A stretch of DNA of 64,000 nt from positions 1,008,213-1,072,212 of the forward strand of contig OZ037914.1 of the NCBI GenBank assembly GCA_964035575.1, read 5' to 3'. This DNA comes from Rhynchopus sp. YZ270_cl-10 (lineage: Eukaryota; Euglenozoa; Diplonemea; Diplonemida; Diplonemidae). Positions 10,052-19,865 of this stretch are shown in pieces (positions within the stretch are counted from its first letter, which is position 1; every line of letters begins with the position of its first letter). A program made the position numbers and the translations under genes. Below the pieces are notes generated by a model, which saw only the letters and a program-made list of their open reading frames with translations, made no database searches and was not told where the DNA came from.

Positions 10052-11246
10052 GATGAAGGTTGGAGGTTGGATGAGGGTGAGTTGAAGAATCTGTTGTGTG
10101 TGTGTGGTTGGGGAGGGGAGCAAAGACGACAACTGCAAAAAAACCCACCCCACTTTGTTCGTTCTTGAAAAAAAAAATATGACAACCCATGTGGCGACCC
10201 TTGCGATCGCCACTGTTCTTGCTCCTGCTTTGTTGGAAAGGTTCCTTATGATGTTATCCAATCATGCAGTACTGGGCGTAGGAAATGGGAATGGAAGATC
10301 CCCTGCCAGAGATGCCCAAATGCACAATTGAAGAAACAAACGTAATGGCGTAGAGGGAGCACGAAAAAAGGAAGCCGAAGGCTGAAGGTGGCAGAGCAGC
10401 TGCAGCCAAGCAAACGAAGAGAAATAAAAAAAAAAAAAAGAGCAAAAATAAAATAAAAAAACAGATGAGTGCGTCACTTTCGGCAACCCATATCGAAGAA
10501 CAGAAATTGGACAGCAATTGAGCCAGCAAAGGCAAAAAGTGAAACAGCAAGAAAACCACTTGCTTACACTACAACAAAATAAAAGAAACAACGGAAAGCT
10601 TCAAAACGTGCTGGGCACAATTATTTTTACTTTTTTTTTTCTTTTTTTTTTGAAAACTTGGTTGTATTAGTGTAGCCACCCTAGAGTGTGCTCCACTATA
10701 CAACTTTCTTCTTTTTTTTTTTGAAAAGGCTTTGTGTGAGTGCGCCCCTCCGGACGACCCACGAATTCCTATGTGGAAAAATGAAAGTCCATGAGCTAAG
10801 CCTCTCGTGCTTACTTCATAATGAAGTTTCATAATTCAGCTGAGGGAGAAAAAAAAAACTGATATTCTGGGGGGTACACAATGCCCAAAGCAAAGGATGA
10901 GGGTGTGTGAACCACTCATCCTTAGGCCAGGGGTGTTGTGACAATGTGATAAGCGCTGGCAATGTGTGCAGTTCAAATGCACAAAAAAAAAAAAAATGTT
11001 TTTTTTTTTCTTCGAAAAGGTGTTCACTACAGTTGGTTTCGTTCAAAGCAGATAGATGAGGAGAGGCCCCCTGTGATTCAGTTGGGGGGCAAAAAGCTAC
11101 TAAAATATGCCCCTCGCTGGGGGAAAAGTCCTACGTCGTTTGTTCGCACTTTTGTCTTTCCATTTGGGGTGGTGAGGGAGGAGAGACTGACCACATGATG
11201 CAAGAGCACGTGTCTCAGTTTAGATGTATTGGGTGCAGGCGCATGC
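10052..11246. other. Spacer between membrane-protein copies 2 and 3
   Basis: Collinear with 8117-9247 except for small indels and the family N insertion at 10657-10727. It carries CATGAGCTAAGCCTCTCGTG near 10790, also present near 8820 in the other flank. Confidence 0.7.
10657..10727 (+). mobile_element. Family N short insertion (occupied site)
   Basis: 71 bases beginning CTTGGTTGTATTAGTGTAGC and ending in a T run plus GAAAA. It is flanked by a duplicated T-run/GAAAA sequence. The collinear flank of copy 1 has only one T-run/GAAAA at this point (about 8752-8760). Other copies lie at 24176-24216, 40668-40716 and 61341-61390. Confidence 0.8.
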
Positions 11247-12050
11247 TTACACAGCGATGTCGGCAGGCTCGTTCTCCTTGGTCTCCTGCTCCTGGGTGGC
11301 GGGTCCCTTCTTGTTCGTGACCAGAAGCACAACCAGTCCGATGATCAGGATGGCTCCCATCACGCATCCAACAACGATGGCGGCGATGGCACCGTCCGAG
11401 AGGTCGTCGTCAGAGTCGGTCTCGGTCTCCACACACCCAGCGGTGTATGTCGGGGCGGCCGTGGTCAGGGTGTATCCAGTCTCGCATGCGACGGCAACGC
11501 AGGTGCCCGCAACATCGACACTCTGGGACACAGGGGAGGTCGACACACACGTGTCGGCGGAGCTCAGGGTGACGGCGGTGGAGGTGCGGGTGCCAGCCAT
11601 GGCAGTTCCGACAAGCGCAGCGTCGGTGGCAGTGGACATAGCATCCGCAAGGGAGGCAATGTCTCCGAGCTGGACGTTTCCGCTCACAATGGCGTTGGTG
11701 GAACCGCACGAGAACACAGTGGAGAGGGTAACCGGGCTGGTGCGGGCCGCACCGGTCTCAGACACAGTGGTCGAGATGGTGAGGGCAAGCGACTCTGTTG
11801 TGAAGAAGGTGTCGCACGCGAAGTCGAACGACATGACGAAGCGGGTGCTCGCGGTGTCGTTAGCGCTGGTGGTTCCGAGGCAGAAGTCGGAGGTGTCGGT
11901 CGACTCCGTACACTCACAGGCACCAGAGGTGCAGGAGGAGGTAAGGTCGGAGTACTGGCGGCAGTCAGCATCGTCACTGCAGGTGGTGACGTTGTTGGCC
12001 ATGACAGTCTGCACGAGGGCAGCGAACAGGGCGACGCGAGCAATCGACAT
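11247..12050 (-). CDS. Putative secreted type I membrane protein, tandem copy 3
   Basis: 267 residues, nearly identical to copy 2; the visible differences are conservative (for example AIAAIVVGCVMGAILIIGLV in the membrane helix and VVLLV at its end). Signal peptide, Cys module, Ser/Thr-rich ectodomain, acidic DSDDD juxtamembrane stretch and charged tail are all intact. The start is the MSIAR methionine, as in the other copies. Collinearity with the upstream regions of the other copies ends near 12140, which marks the outer edge of the tandem array. No homologous family comes to mind. The plus-strand frames of 286 and 360 codons opposite this gene are codon-bias artefacts. Confidence 0.85.
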   Translation of the reverse strand: MSIARVALFAALVQTVMANNVTTCSDDADCRQYSDLTSSCTSGACECTESTDTSDFCLGTTSANDTASTRFVMSFDFACDTFFTTESLALTISTTVSETGAARTSPVTLSTVFSCGSTNAIVSGNVQLGDIASLADAMSTATDAALVGTAMAGTRTSTAVTLSSADTCVSTSPVSQSVDVAGTCVAVACETGYTLTTAAPTYTAGCVETETDSDDDLSDGAIAAIVVGCVMGAILIIGLVVLLVTNKKGPATQEQETKENEPADIAV

Positions 12051-12195
12051 GATGAAGGTTGGAGGTTGGATGAGGGTGAGTTGAAGAATCTGTTGGTGTG
12101 TGTGTGGTTGGGGAGGGGAGAGCAAACACGACAACTACAACCTCTACGAAGCCCCAATAGCTACCACATCAAAAAACGCGCAAAAAAGTCTATGT

Positions 12196-12319
12196 GGTGT
12201 GATCACCACCAAACGGATTCTCCGTGGTTCCCCCGAAGGTGCTCCGCAAATCTTAATATAGCCCGAAACAGTTCTCCGTGGTTCTCCCGTGGGTTCTCCG
12301 TACCCCCCTGAATCACACC
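12196..12319. mobile_element. Family G element (TIR GGTGTGAT), copy 1
   Basis: 124 bases bounded by GGTGTGAT and ATCACACC. The interior has ACGGATTCTCCGTGGTTCCC, then CCGAAGGTGCTCC, and repeated CCGTGGTTC/CCGTAC motifs. The copy at 14533-14645 has the same ends and interior. Confidence 0.8.
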
Positions 12320-13474
12320 ACTATACCAAAAAAAGACTAGATGGGGAAAAGGGAAAGGGTTTCTTTCATTTGTCCTTTTTTTTGGCACTCAAGAAAGGGG
12401 GGAGGAACTTGAAAAGGATGAATGGAGTCCTAGAGGAGCACAGTTCTCTCTTTTCCTGAAAATAATTTTTTTTTTAGTGGTTGGGGAGGGCGCGGGGATA
12501 TTCTGACACAATAAAAGTAGAAGTTTTAATCTGTTTATCAATCAGTGGTTTCGGGGAGGGATTCTTTTTTTGTTCCCTTTTTTTGGTAGCCCACCCCCCT
12601 GGGGAAACAAAAAAAGAGAAATTTTTTTTGAAAGGCGAATGGATACGGCCAGGTCACAAAAGCGCCTTTCAAGGGAAAAGAGCAAAGCTTGAATGGCAGG
12701 CGCGCAGTGTGCAGCGCCTGTCATAAAAGCACAGGGGGGGTTATTATTTTTTTTTTCTGAAAGAATGTATTGACAAAAAACACACTGAAAGAGGTATATT
12801 ATAACTACTCAAAAAGTGTCACCTTCTTCTTCTTCTTATGATGTTTGTTTGTTTTTTTGTTTTTGTTTTTGTTTTTGTGTTGACAATCGCCTTAGGACCC
12901 GCTTGGGGAACTCGTCCCTGTTGTCGCGTACTGCGGTTTCTTGTTGGCCTACGCAGCGGGGTGTCTCATAGGGTGAATGTTTTGTGCTTCATTTTTGTCG
13001 TTAAAAATGAAAAAAAAAAGAGAAAAATAATGTTGTTGATTTGTATTCTGAACAACAAAAAAAGAACTTTTTTTTTGGGGGGAACTACTGAGGGGAGAGT
13101 GGAATGCTGGGCTTCTTGTCTGTGCACGCGGTCAGAGGGGGGGTGGTGGCGTTACAGAAAAGAAGTGAGTCAAGTGCCGTTTTCCAAGTGACAGAGTAAA
13201 AATATATTTAAAAAAAAAACCGAAAAAAAAATGATGAATGTGCCTCTCGTGCAGCAATATCTAAAAAAAAAACAAAAACAAACACTGAAACAAAGGAAAG
13301 AAAAGGAGGGGGGAGAAAAGAAAAGAAAAAAAAAAAACGAAAACAAGAAAAGCTGCCTCCATAGGACACTACTGTCTGAAGGCGATGCTTTGTTCGTTCT
13401 TGGATAGAGGGGTGGTTTTTTTTGTTTTTTTTCTTCCCCCTCAGTTCCTTTTCTTTGTGCGCCAAAAAAAGAAA

Positions 13475-13555
13475 GTTGACTTGAAATACAACAGCCCTCT
13501 CGTGAACAGTGTACCGTTTGGTGCATGACCGGGGTGGACCCCAACCATGCAGTCC
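13475..13555 (-). repeat. Family A repeat
   Basis: The minus strand reads GGACTGCATGGTTGGGGTCC, then the ACACTGTTCACGAGAGGGCT core and TTGTATTTCAAGTCAAC. It is close to full length. Confidence 0.8.
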
Positions 13556-14400
13556 AACCGTTTGTTCTGATGCCAATAAATTTGTTTTGAACAAAAAAAT
13601 GCTATGATTTTTGTGGTTTTTTTTAAATGTATTGCGTTCTCCATGCAGTTACACACCAAAAAAAAAAAAGAAGAAAAACTTCAGAGGAAAACAAATCAAA
13701 ATATTTTACAGACAATTTCTTTTGAAAAAAAAATTTTTTTGATTTATACAAAAGCGTACCCCGAAAAAGATGGGGAGGGGTGTTCCCATCAAAGATCGGT
13801 TCCTCTGTTGCTAGCCTCTAAATAATAATAAAAAAGGGTGTTTGTGTCGTAATCACTGTTTGAACGCTCCTCTGTTTTGTCAGAATACCGTGGTTCTGTA
13901 CCCCCCCTTTTGTTTTTGATAATATTTGATGGAATAAGTTGCAGTGTATAGGGCTTTTCCTATCCCTTAAAAAAGTCATTCATGTAAGAGCCTCGTATTT
14001 TGTTTGAAAAATATGTATTTTTTTTTTTGAAATCGCGGGGGATGGGTTTTTATTTTTTTTTTTGCTTTTTTTTTTGTTTCTTGAATGTAAAAAAGAGCCG
14101 ACAGCTCTCTGGTATGTTCGCTGTGAAAAAGAGGAAAAAAAATTCCTCTTTCGTTTGATTCTGGAGAGAGATAGGGATTGATCAGATGCAAAGAAATTGC
14201 TTAAAAGCAAAAAATGCATCAGAGAAAAAGGGGGAAACTTTGAACAATCGTGTTTCATTACAAATGGAAGAATAAAAAAGGGATACAACAAAAAGGGGAG
14301 AGGAAGATTGTTTTTGTTTTTGTTTTTTGTTTTTTTGCAATGATTTGCAACTACAACTACTACAGGGGTGGTCAAAATAGAAAGAGAAATTGTGGTGCAA

Positions 14401-14437
14401 AACGCCTTACCACTCATCAGCGGACGCAGGCACTGAC
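14401..14437 (-). repeat. Family D repeat, partial
   Basis: The minus strand contains GTGCCTGCGTCCGCTGATGA and AAGGCGTT, matching other family D copies (28718-28795, 40261-40315). Confidence 0.55.
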
Positions 14438-14532
14438 TAAAAGAAAAAAAATTATAAGATGAACCTAAGCCTCTTGTGCTTAGTCACCCAAAAATATTGA
14501 CGGAGGGAAAAGAGAGAAAAAAAAATGAAAAT

Positions 14533-14645
14533 GGTGTGATCACCCAAACGGATTCTCCGTGGTTCCCCCGAAGGTGCTCCCGCAAATCTTAATACAGCCC
14601 GTGGTTCCCCCGGTGGGTTGTCCGTACCCCCCCCTGAATCACACC
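14533..14645. mobile_element. Family G element, copy 2
   Basis: Same ends (GGTGTGAT / ATCACACC) and interior as the copy at 12196-12319, with short internal deletions. Confidence 0.8.
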
Positions 14646-15472
14646 AGAAAAGATGAAAACAACGTTATTGCTTTGTAATCTTAGAATAGTTTTTGTTTTG
14701 TGCGTAAAGTGTGTGATATTCTTGATAACTCACACTACGACTCTCAGTACCTGGCCATGAGGAAACCTCGTTCAGGACGGGGGGGAAAAAAAACGTCTTA
14801 TATTGTTAGAAACATCCTTCTGGTCTTTATCAATGTGATGCACATACTGTAGAGGAAGAAAAAATAGACTAAATTTGATTCCTAAATAACTGTATGCGAA
14901 ACAACAGAAATATACCTAATAAAGGTGTACAGTGTATCCGTGCATCAGGTCACAAAATAGACATGCACACAATACAGGGAAAAGAAACTGGGATGCATTG
15001 AAACCCAGGAAAAATGGAGAACTTTAAAAAGATTTTTGTTTGAAAGATGGAAAATATGTCTCTCTCATGCACATTACATCTGGAAACAAAAACAAAAACA
15101 AAAAAAAAAAAAAAATTAGCTTTTGAAAGATGAACAGTGGCTGCAAAACACCATAATTTGAAGGGAGTTACTCGGTAAAAAATTCTGGTTCATCATCTGT
15201 TCCGCTGTATCTTTTCAAAAACAACATATAAAAAACGAGGCAGTTTTTTCCTTTTGAGAATTACCAAAAATAAAGAAAAAAAAGAGGGGTTTGAAAAACA
15301 AAAAATGGTCAACGTCATTTTTTTAAAGATGACATTGTCGCTTTTTCTCACAAAAAAAAAATTTAAAAATAAGGAAATATTCCTGTCGCAAGGAAGTATT
15401 TTCGCACAAAAAGGGAGGTACGGTCCTGCAGTTCTCTTCGCCGAACCTCACAAATGAAAAGAAAAAAAAGAG

Positions 15473-15520
15473 AAGTTGAAAGTGCAAACGCCTCACCGTT
15501 GATCGGCAGACGCAGGCACT
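15473..15520 (-). repeat. Family D repeat
   Basis: The minus strand reads GTGCCTGCGTCTGCCGATCA, then GGCGTTTGCAC and TTTCAACTTC. Confidence 0.6.
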
Positions 15521-15911
15521 CAAAAAGGTATGTAGTGCTCAAATGTGTTTGAACCCCACAAAAAAAAACTGCACACAGAAAAAAAAAAAAAAAAATGAAA
15601 ACACAGATTTTTGGGCTGGTTGACCCAGAGATCTGTGTTCTGACGCAAAAAAAAAGGCAAACAAACAAGCAGCAACAAGGGAATATCGCAGGAAAATTTC
15701 TCCAAAAAAAAACTCCTCCCCCCTCCTTCTAAAGATGCATGCACCTCTCGCACCAATACACACATCTTTTCATCCACTATCTCCAAAAAAAAAGGAGACG
15801 TTTGAAAGTGGATCTTTCTCCTCCTCCTCTTCCTCCTCCTCCTCTCTCCCTGCAAAGACATGACTACGACTACAAAAAAAATAACAGCATTTTTTTGATA
15901 AAAAATAAAAT

Positions 15912-16733
15912 CTAAACAAGCACATCAGACACTTCGATCACCTCACCATCGTCCTCGGGGGCCTCCTTCTGGTTCTCCTCATCCGCCTTCTTGCCCTTGC
16001 AGGCAACAAGCATGATGATTGCCAGCAGAATCCCCGCTCCTGCGATCGAACCAAGCACGATCCCGGCAATCTCTCCGTCAGAGAGGTCGTCGTCCGAGTC
16101 TGTTGTGGTGGTTTCGACACAGGAGGCGACGAAGGCTTGACCCTCCTCAGAGACCAAGGAGTACCCGGTCGCGCACGACGCTGCGACGCACGACCCCCCA
16201 ATCGAGACAGCCGTCAACACCGGCAGGGTCGGGGTGCAGGTCGTCGCGGTCCCCTCCTCAAGCTGCGTAGCGGTGGTCGTTCTGGTTCCCTCGAGGACCG
16301 TGTCCTTCGTTGCAGCGTCAACCTGGGTGGTCAGATCGTTCGACAGAGAGACCACCTGCGAAATCGGGACGTCCGCAGACACGATAACATTGGTGGACCC
16401 GCAGGAGAAGATGACGGTAACGGTCACATCGTACACTGCAGCAGCGGTTTCGCAGGCACTGCGGAGGGTGATTTGGAGGGAGATGTCTGCGAAGAAGGTT
16501 TCACAGGGGATCTCAAAGGTCAGCACGTAGGAGACTGGGGTGGCGACGGTGGAGTTTGTGCTGCAGTAGTCGGACACATCGGCCGCATCGGAGCATACAC
16601 AGCTGCCATCGAGGCACGATGCGGAGCTGTCCGCAAACCCTCTGCAGTCGAGACTGCTCATACACTTCCTCGAAGACTGCGCCGTGGCGAATGCAAGCAC
16701 ACAAGCGAACACAGCAAGACGGAGAATCGACAT
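15912..16733 (-). CDS. Diverged paralogue of the tandem type I membrane protein (copy 4)
   Basis: 273 residues with the same plan as the three tandem copies: signal peptide (MSILRLAVFACVLAFATAQ), Cys-rich module, a CETFF and IFSCGSTNVIVSADV core matching CDTFF and VFSCGSTNAIVSGNV of the tandem copies, and a GSCVAASCATGYSL block. An acidic TTTDSDDDLSDG stretch, a membrane helix near 226-250 and a longer acidic tail follow. The conserved Cys pattern and the FSCGS motif define a small family. The frame stays open upstream through a family A repeat (16815-16915), but the MSILRL start gives the signal peptide and aligns with the paralogues. Function is unknown. Confidence 0.83.
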   Translation of the reverse strand: MSILRLAVFACVLAFATAQSSRKCMSSLDCRGFADSSASCLDGSCVCSDAADVSDYCSTNSTVATPVSYVLTFEIPCETFFADISLQITLRSACETAAAVYDVTVTVIFSCGSTNVIVSADVPISQVVSLSNDLTTQVDAATKDTVLEGTRTTTATQLEEGTATTCTPTLPVLTAVSIGGSCVAASCATGYSLVSEEGQAFVASCVETTTTDSDDDLSDGEIAGIVLGSIAGAGILLAIIMLVACKGKKADEENQKEAPEDDGEVIEVSDVLV

Positions 16734-16814
16734 AGTGAAAAGGTTTTTTTTTTGTGGAGAGAAAAAATAGACTGGAAAATGGTGAATAGAGGGGGAGGGA
16801 GAAGAAGAGAGAAA

Positions 16815-16915
16815 AGTTGAAATACAAAGCCCCTCTCGTGAACAGCGTACCTTTGGTATAACCGGCTGTACCGGTTGGGGGTGGACACCCCCAACCATGC
16901 AGCCATACAATCCAT
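16815..16915 (-). repeat. Family A repeat
   Basis: Full-length copy on the minus strand, 80 bases upstream of the copy-4 membrane protein and in the same orientation. Ends are GGATTGTATGGCTGCATGGT and GGGGCTTTGTATTTCAACTT. Confidence 0.8.
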
Positions 16916-17250
16916 TTTCGTGGTCTACATCTGATATGTACTTTCGATTCTACTAATCCTGATGAGGGTTCGGTCCGGTTGGGGGAGAAAGGAGAACATT
17001 AAAAGAAGATTTTGCTTTTTTTTTTCATTCTGGCGTTTCAAATTCTGTGATACAAAGAAAGAATGTCAGATTCCCTAGAGAAAGCACTATAGGGGGTAGA
17101 GAGAACACAATTCGTTAACCTAGAGCGATGCAAAATAGGTTCGGGGTAAAGTAAAGTTGTTTTTCGTTGATTGCACAAAATCCTCCTGTTTGAGCGATGA
17201 TTTGGCGATCGTATATGGAAATACTATTTCTCCTTTTGAAGCAAGGTTTG

Positions 17251-17421
17251 TACACGACGGTGAAGTATAGTACATTACAAGTGAAGTTACTAGTAACGTT
17301 ACAAGTGAAAAACCGTTACAAGTGGGTTACAAGTGAGTTACAAGTGGGTACATGTAACAAAAGTTACATGTAACTCCACTTGTAACCCCACTTGTAACAC
17401 CCGTTACTTCACCGTCGTGTA
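17251..17421. mobile_element. Foldback element J (TIR TACACGACGGTGAAGT)
   Basis: 171 bases. The ends are perfect 16-base inverted repeats, TACACGACGGTGAAGT and ACTTCACCGTCGTGTA. The interior repeats GTTACAAGTG/CACTTGTAAC many times in both orientations. It resembles family B in end sequence (ACGACGG) and in ACAAGTG subrepeats. Confidence 0.85.
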
Positions 17422-17617
17422 GGAATTTAAAAAAAGAACGCAAAAAAGACGAAAAAGGTTTCGATGGACGCAAAGTGCGATACACCGTTGAACAAATTCC
17501 TTATTTTTGGAAGGTCGAAGCAATACAAAGCAAAACAAAAAAAAAGAGAGTTTTTTTTGTGTGCAAAAAACGGTCTGAAATGTCGGTGCGGGTCGCAATA
17601 GAAGCAACACTGTACCT

Positions 17618-17817
17618 NNNNNNNNNNNNNNNNNNNNNNNNNNNNNNNNNNNNNNNNNNNNNNNNNNNNNNNNNNNNNNNNNNNNNNNNNNNNNNNNNNN
17701 NNNNNNNNNNNNNNNNNNNNNNNNNNNNNNNNNNNNNNNNNNNNNNNNNNNNNNNNNNNNNNNNNNNNNNNNNNNNNNNNNNNNNNNNNNNNNNNNNNNN
17801 NNNNNNNNNNNNNNNNN
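17618..17817. other. Assembly gap of 200 N
   Basis: Exactly 200 undetermined bases. Any open frame crossing it is meaningless. Confidence 0.99.
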
Positions 17818-17917
17818 CCAGTACAATGCCTTTATCCAGGAATAAGGTGATGTGCGTGATGGGATTGGGATTTTAAAAAAAAGAAGATGGGGTCATCTTT
17901 CTCTGGTTTAAAATTAA

Positions 17918-17948
17918 GGTACACTGTCACGAGAGGGCTTTGTATTTT
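17918..17948 (+). repeat. Family A repeat, partial
   Basis: GGTACACTGTCACGAGAGGG followed by CTTTGTATTTT; only the 3' half is present. Confidence 0.65.
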
Positions 17949-18661
17949 TTTTTATTCCGAAGCTTGCTTTAAAGGAGAAATAGTATTAACCGTGGTACGG
18001 TTGCCAAATCATCCCTCAAACAGGAGGATTTTTGTGCAATCAACGCAAAAACAACACTTTACTTACCTACCCCGATCCTACTATTTCAAGTTTCATTTAT
18101 TTTAGTGTGCGTTTTTTTTTTTGGACATACAACAAAAGAGGGGGTGGGAGGGGGTGGGGTAATTACGGTTTCGCAACAAAAGAGACAAAAAAAATACACA
18201 AAAAAAAAAAAACAAACAAACAAACAAACAAACAAAAAATAATAACGTGTGGTGGACTGATATCCTTGGTCGCTATGAATACTTAGGTTTTGAAGGGGGA
18301 GGGGCTTTTTTGTTACCTTTCATGTCATATGCTTTATATTCAGTAGAATAGAAAATGTATGAGATGATTGTTACCTTTTTAGAGGGGGGAACTTTTGGTG
18401 GGGTGTGGAGCGATTTCGTCGCTATTCATTTTGGGGGGTGTCCCAGAACGAAAAGAAGAAGAGAGAAAAAAAAATGAAAAAAATGATTTCGTTGGGTTTG
18501 AGGATGGACTGCATCTATACCTTTTGAAATTCATTTAGCCTTCGGGCTGACTTTGTTTTTGTACAGAACCCCGTCTTCGGACAGGGTGATTGTCGTAACT
18601 ACAAAAAATGGAACGTTTTTGTATTCCCCCCAAAAAAAGTAATTTTTTGTTTTCATTTTTC

Positions 18662-18774
18662 AGATATAAACCACGAAATGGATTGTAAGACTTGCATGGT
18701 TGTGTTCGGCCAGTCATATACCCTTCTAGGTAGACTGTTCATGAGAAGGCTTTTTTTTTGTATTTCAAGTCAAC
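18662..18774 (+). repeat. Family A repeat
   Basis: Full-length but diverged copy, from TAAACCACGAAATGGATTGT through GCATGGTTGTG and ACTGTTCATGAGAAGGC to TTGTATTTCAAGTCAAC. Confidence 0.75.
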
Positions 18775-18900
18775 TTTGGTTCTTGAAACACTTCCTCTTC
18801 GTTGTACACGACTGACGTTTTTTTTTTTTTTTTTTTTTTCTTCTACCAAAGCTTCCTTTTCAAGGCAACCTTCTTTTTTTGAAAGATTTTGAAGATGTTT

Positions 18901-19017
18901 CCACCTGATTTTTACCCCGCGTATAGGTGCGTATAGCGCGTAAAGGCTGAGGAAAATGGGTGGGGTTTGGCCTATACGGGCCTTTACGCGCCTATACGCG
19001 GGGTAAAAATCAGGTGG
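18901..19017. mobile_element. Foldback element I (TIR CCACCTGATTTTTACCCCGC)
   Basis: 117 bases. The outer 25 bases are perfect inverted repeats, and the arms stay nearly complementary for about 46 bases through CGCGTATAGG and CGCGTAAAGG. Only a short G-rich loop separates them. No second copy was noticed in the window. Confidence 0.85.
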
Positions 19018-19578
19018 TGTTTACGTGAGACGTGCACATCTATCAACTTCTGCACTCCTCGCACTTTCTCTTTTTTGTTCTCTGTCTATCCCAACGAAAA
19101 CAACATGGTTGTGTCAAATATAAGTATTATGCAAACCACGGAAGAAAAAAGAAAAGAAAAACAGGCAAGGGGATTCGCTCTTTGATCATCTTCCGTATTA
19201 CAACAGGCCACAACATTGAGTACAGACCCTAGTTATCCACTAAGGGGTAACCTCGGGCGATGTTGTACAAAAGAAAGTTTGTCAAAAAAAGGGGAGGTAT
19301 TTGGCATACAAACAAAATCGGTAGCGTCAAGACAAAGCAGTATTTTTAAAAAAAAAAATCTTTTTGATCGGGGGAGGTGTGGCTAAGCAGAAAAGCGGAA
19401 GAGGCTGATAGTCTTACCAAAACCCATATTTTTCTTTGTTCCAAAAATAACTATAAAAAAAATGTGCCATCCTTTTTAAATACACTGAGTTTCCCCTTTG
19501 GGGAGACAGTGTTTCATCTTTTTTGAAAGTAGTTTTTTTTTTACTTTTTTCCCCTTTTTTTCCCCTTTTTCTTTTTTA

Positions 19579-19623
19579 CGGAGAAGCGGTGCCTGCGTCC
19601 AGGTGTGTCCAGGTGAGGGCGTT
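19579..19623 (+). repeat. Family D repeat, diverged
   Basis: GGTGCCTGCGTCCAGG, then GAGGGCGTTTT. Confidence 0.45.
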
Positions 19624-19865
19624 TTACAAAAAAAAAGAAAACAAAAAATGCCGAGCGAAAACAATCCCCCCCAAAAAAAAATATCCCCAACACACACACA
19701 CACACACACGCTAGTCTCCGGAAAGAGTGTACAATAAAAAAAAACAAAATAAACACACAGCCTAAAGGCAACATTGTGTACAGACCCTACCTCGGTAGGT
19801 GATTGTCGACACAACAAAAAATGCTTCTCCCACTTCTTTTTTTTTCCCTGCCATTTTTACCAGGG

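Larger units (their letters stand above)
12051..15911. other. Gene-poor region with scattered short repeats
   Basis: 3.9 kb without a supportable coding gene. It holds two family G elements, a family A copy (13475-13555) and two family D copies (14401-14437 and 15473-15520). A family E motif GATGAACCTAAGCCTCTTGT lies near 14459. The rest is A/T-run DNA. Confidence 0.6.
17157..18052. repeat. About 95-bp inverted repeat flanking the assembly gap
   Basis: The left arm (17157-17248) carries TTGATTGCACAAAATCCTCC and ATACTATTTCTCCTTT. The right arm (17958-18052) is its inverse. The interior holds a foldback element (17251-17421), the N gap and a partial family A copy. It could be a larger element or an assembly fold. 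Confidence 0.6.

Noticed and set aside
7238-12311. Plus-strand frames of 286-360 codons opposite the membrane-protein genes
   Set aside because: Antisense artefacts of biased codons; low-complexity Gly/His or Val/Ser translations without domains, whereas the minus strand has a signal peptide and membrane helix in every copy.
17404-17876. Frames running through the N gap
   Set aside because: They consist mainly of undetermined residues.
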